A DNA stretch of 64,000 bases from Symsagittifera roscoffensis (lineage: Eukaryota > Xenacoelomorpha > Acoela > Convolutidae), in contig NC_087066.1 in assembly GCF_963678635.1 (NCBI RefSeq), positions 42,123,338 through 42,187,337 on the forward strand, given 5' to 3'. The notes beneath the pieces are model-generated. The model was not told the origin of the DNA, did no database searches, and was given only the letters and a program-made list of their open reading frames with translations. Within the stretch, counting starts at the first letter, position 1. Every line of letters starts with the position of its first letter. This document shows positions 60,694-64,000 of the stretch, one piece after another. Position numbers and translations under genes: made by a program.

Positions 60694-63600
60694 ATGATTC
60701 GAAATGAAGATAACCCAGAAAATTCAGTACTTCCATTCTTAATATCTCCATTAACTGAAGCTCGAGAACAGGTACAATTTTGCCAAAACTTAATTGCAAT
60801 TTTATTCGAAAAATGAGAAAGTCCGTGCACAAAAAAATTTCCCGATGTAAAAATCAAAAGACAACTTCTTGACCACTATCTCAAAGGTATATGTAGTCTC
60901 AAATCACAATATGGAATCTGCACCATAGAAATCAAATCACCAAATGCATTTCATGACAGATATCTCATTCAAACTGATGACGTAGATATTGAATTTTCAA
61001 AAGTTTATACACAATACATCAAAACTCAAACATCTCGACATACAATTGTACGACAAGAAATACACGTATTTTCAAAATTTTTAAATGCACTCCCAAAAAA
61101 CCTAACAAAAAATGACATAACACAACATGTTAAACACGATTTACAAAAAATCTTACAATGGTTCATAATCGATTATTTTAATCACAATATTGATTTTATT
61201 GAACAAGCAAGAAAAAAGTTCAGACCGCAAAAAAAAGATGACGAAACCGCACTAGCAGAACAATCAGATTATGTTTGGGACCCTGAATGGTCTCATGAAC
61301 CAATTATTAGTATACCAACAGATATATCAAGTCAAGCAATTAGCACTATCTCTATTAACAAAGATTATGTTAGAGTATACCCACTTACAGTTGATGCAAC
61401 GTCTTGAAACTATATTTCATTCTTCCCTGAAAGAACAGGAAATATTAGTTTAAATTCTACATTTAAAAATAAAAACAACTTAAATGGAACAAGAAATCTT
61501 ACACAACAAGATATACAAACTCCATCACACTTTGTAAGTGAAAAAATTGTTGATTCAATAACAACAACAGAAGCACAAAGAAGCATTTCACCTATTCAAC
61601 CCAATTTTACAACTCCAAGATTAAAAAATCCAACGCTACAACAAACAATCATACAATCCACAGTAAAAACCTCTGTTGCCCAAAAATATTTGCAAATGGA
61701 TTATCCAACATTCCGACCAGTAAATAAACCATCATACAAACAACAAACACCACATAGAGATAATTTTGCAGAACAAAATTACAACTATATAAATGGACCA
61801 AAAACAACAAAATCTTCTAAAACAAATACTCAAAACTACTTCTTTTCAAAAAGTCAAAATATACCACAAACAACTTCAAATTCAGTAAACTTTTATGATC
61901 AACCACGATCCTCACAAGAACAAAATTAAAATTACCCATGTTTTCAACAAAATAAAAAAAATACAAATAAATACCATACCAGAAATCAACCTCCTTATTA
62001 TACAACTAATTCTTTTTCATCAGATGATGAAGAATACTATAACCAAAATCGTAATCGATTTTATTCAAGCCAAAGACCTCGTTCTTACAGTATTGGACAA
62101 CCAGACATTTTTGAACCATACACACGAAACGAACAAATACGACATCCAAGAAAAAAACCAATATCTTATAACAATAATTTTCAACAACAAAACCCAGTTA
62201 ACATACAATCATACGAACCAACTCAAATGCATAACAAAAGTCCACTGCCATATTATTTACAACAGCTTGAAATAACAAAAAGTAAACTTACAAATTTTTC
62301 TCAAATGCCACATGTCGCAGAATCACTGCAAATGACTATGAATCCATACCTAATGGGGGGATCATCACTATCATCAAATAAACCACTAGTGGTATTAACA
62401 GGCACAGATCCTGAATACTTTGTAGAAGATTACGTAAATGCAGTCACAGCAAATTTAATTTTTAAAATAGGACCTGAACCAGTAAACACTTCATCGAAAT
62501 TGGATACATAAACGCACAGCTTTAATCCAAACCACACTTGACGGCGCAGCCCAAAAATGGTTTCCAGTTTTACCTATAGAAATAAAATCAGATTGGAATG
62601 TTTGATTCGGAAAAAAACAACCAACATCAAAGAGTTTTATGCAATGAGATTCGTAGACTACCACATGGAACGATTAAACAACTTGCAGTAAGAATAGAAA
62701 CACTAGTGCGAAACGCATACTCACTCAATACTCATGATTATAAAAACACAAAAATGACAGAAATCATAATGATGACTCTAACAACCCAATTGCGAAAAAT
62801 AGCAATAAAAAAGAGAGCATCACACCCTTCCTCAATCCGAGAACCAGATTTAGACTTTAGAAAACTAGTAAATAAACTAGAGCAAGCAGAAATAACTATG
62901 AAATTAGAAGAAACGTAAAACCTAAAATTTCAATATGTGAACAATATCCAAACTACTACTTCACAGATAAAAAATATCAACGACTCTGATACAGAATTAC
63001 CCGAAAAGATCACTAAAACTTTGAACATTTACGAGAAAAATCCAAATTTTAAAAGCAAACCATCATTCAAAAAACGGTGTTATTTTTGCCGAAGATACGA
63101 CACAGCATTGCCGAATGCAAACAAAAACAACAAGATAACCAAAATAAACCGCAAAATATAGAGAACCAAATAATTCTTTTCATCAATACATGAAAAAAGA
63201 TCAAAATTTACCAACCAAAAACATTCATAGTAATAATAGTTCAGGAAAACCACTTCCAAATAACTCCAATTACTCTAGACAACAATCAACCTATAATACG
63301 AATTATAGAGGAAGATCACCATACCAAAAAACATTACGAAATTTCTCACAAAACAGATATAGTCGATCACATAGTCGAAGTATTCAATATCAAAATAACT
63401 ATTCAAGATCAAATTCAAACAAAACTGAATTTTTTCGGTTGATGCCAGTTCCCATTCAAATTCTAGAAATTGAAATTTTTTAAATACTCGATTTAGAAAC
63501 TCTTCATACAATAGATATAGAAACTATTGCAACGATAGGAATAGAAACTATTCAAATGATCGAATTTCTAGGTATCAAAATAATCGATCACGCGATTATT

Positions 63601-63809
63601 CTAACAACAGATCACAATATAACAACTATCAAAATAGATCACGCGATAATACCTAGAAAAGAAATTCAAGTTATAACAAGAGACAAAGAAACTACTCTCA
63701 GTCACCTCATAGGAATAATACACATTATCAAAATTCACAACAAAATTATAGGAGTAGAACACCTAAACTTCAAATGACACTACCAAATTACCCTCACCGT
63801 TCTAGATAG
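60694..63809 (+). pseudogene. gag: Gypsy-type gag pseudogene
   Basis: Capsid-nucleocapsid polyprotein gene of an LTR retrotransposon, inactive. The first ~605 codons stay in one frame to 62511 with TGA at 60814 (codon 41), TGA at 61405 and TAA at 61927. An N-terminal globular-looking part is followed by an Asn/Gln/Tyr/Ser-rich linker (about 61680-62220). The capsid signature L-x-G-x-A-x-x-W is at 62537-62560, already in a second frame; a third frame (62598-62918, 62937-63098) carries the helical remainder. A CCHC zinc knuckle has its first two Cys at 63078 and 63087 and its His and last Cys at 63101 and 63116, after a one-base deletion inside the finger. The tail is Arg/Ser/Asn/Tyr-rich and ends at TAG 63807. 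At ~1040 codons it is long for a gag. No protease or RT follows within the window. Confidence 0.85.
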
Positions 63810-64000
63810 AAATAAATAACTAAAATTTAAAAATTCAAACACCATACTGTATTGATGCAGCAAAAAATTCAAGGCAGTAGTTTTTCTATTTCTTATTCAG
63901 TTCCATCTTCTTCATTTTTTTCAGCTTTTTGTTGATTTTTCTGGGCAAAATTACTACTTTACCTTTTTTAGTGGCTAATCGCCTTGTAATCTGTTGCCAT
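63772..64000 (+). repeat. Post-gag repeat, copy 2
   Basis: Matches 7152-7390, covering the last ~35 bases of gag, its stop and ~190 bases of AT-rich non-coding DNA. Truncated by the window edge; its continuation is expected to resemble sequence after 7390 if the duplication is long. Confidence 0.85.

Larger units (their letters stand above)
58568..61017 (+). mobile_element. Retroelement 5' region, copy XC
   Basis: Second long copy of X1, lacking the 701-bp segment. It carries a TATA-like box, leader frames and the gag start, and is the only copy that continues into the rest of gag rather than into satellite. A local 25-base-spaced duplication of CAGATCATCAAGGCTTTCTA (59662 and 59687) is specific to this copy. 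Confidence 0.87.

Noticed and set aside
60694-62511. TGA read as tryptophan in gag
   Set aside because: TGG codons occur normally, a TAA and several frameshifts are also present, and each TGA can be explained as a C-to-T change of CGA. A decayed gene is simpler.
1-64000. tRNA, rRNA or telomeric repeats
   Set aside because: No cloverleaf B-box context, rRNA segment or TTAGG/TTAGGC-type run was seen on either strand.

Overview
The window is eukaryotic, most likely from an invertebrate animal. It has AT-rich non-coding DNA, a decayed non-LTR (LINE-type) retrotransposon, a decayed Gypsy-type gag, and no operon-like gene packing. I see no intact host gene, rRNA or tRNA. About 44 kb of the 64 kb is one tandem repeat family with a 50-bp unit, so this is a satellite/retroelement locus rather than a gene region. 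The species cannot be named from the sequence.

Layout. 53-2552 is a fold-back element: two diverged inverted arms of roughly 860 bp around a ~770-bp spacer. 3440-6870 holds minus-strand LINE remains, with readable GVPQGS and YADD reverse-transcriptase motifs and an endonuclease fragment. 7152-7390 is a second copy of the sequence at the very end of the window (63772-64000), just past the end of gag. 7391-10660 is AT-rich with no recognisable gene. The 50-bp satellite occupies three blocks: A1 (10661-11459), A2 (14622-57814, about 43 kb and about 860 units by length) and A3 (58225-58567, 7 units). Between and after them lie three copies of the 5' region of one gag-bearing retroelement: X1 (11460-14621), a partial copy XB (57821-58224), and XC (58568 onward), which alone continues into a ~3.1-kb gag pseudogene (60694-63809).

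How it fits together. The satellite and the retroelement 5' region were amplified together. A2 and A3 begin at the same point in the gag reading frame, and A1 and A3 end at the same point upstream of the retroelement leader. A3 looks like an array cut down to its two edges. All three gag starts carry the same TGA at codon 41, so they descend from one already interrupted (or recoded) ancestor. Inside A2 the 50-mers form nested higher-order repeats (895/945, 1097, 449, 1703, 4014, 1251 and 700 bp registers) in regional zones, as expected from repeated unequal exchange. The many 60-130-codon ORFs inside the arrays are by-products of the repeat and are not annotated as genes.

Most noteworthy: the satellite-retroelement macro-repeat, the nested higher-order structure with a 4014-bp duplication that lost three units, a leader reading frame conserved between copies, and a 701-bp insertion/deletion carrying an antisense cysteine-rich, membrane-spanning ORF.
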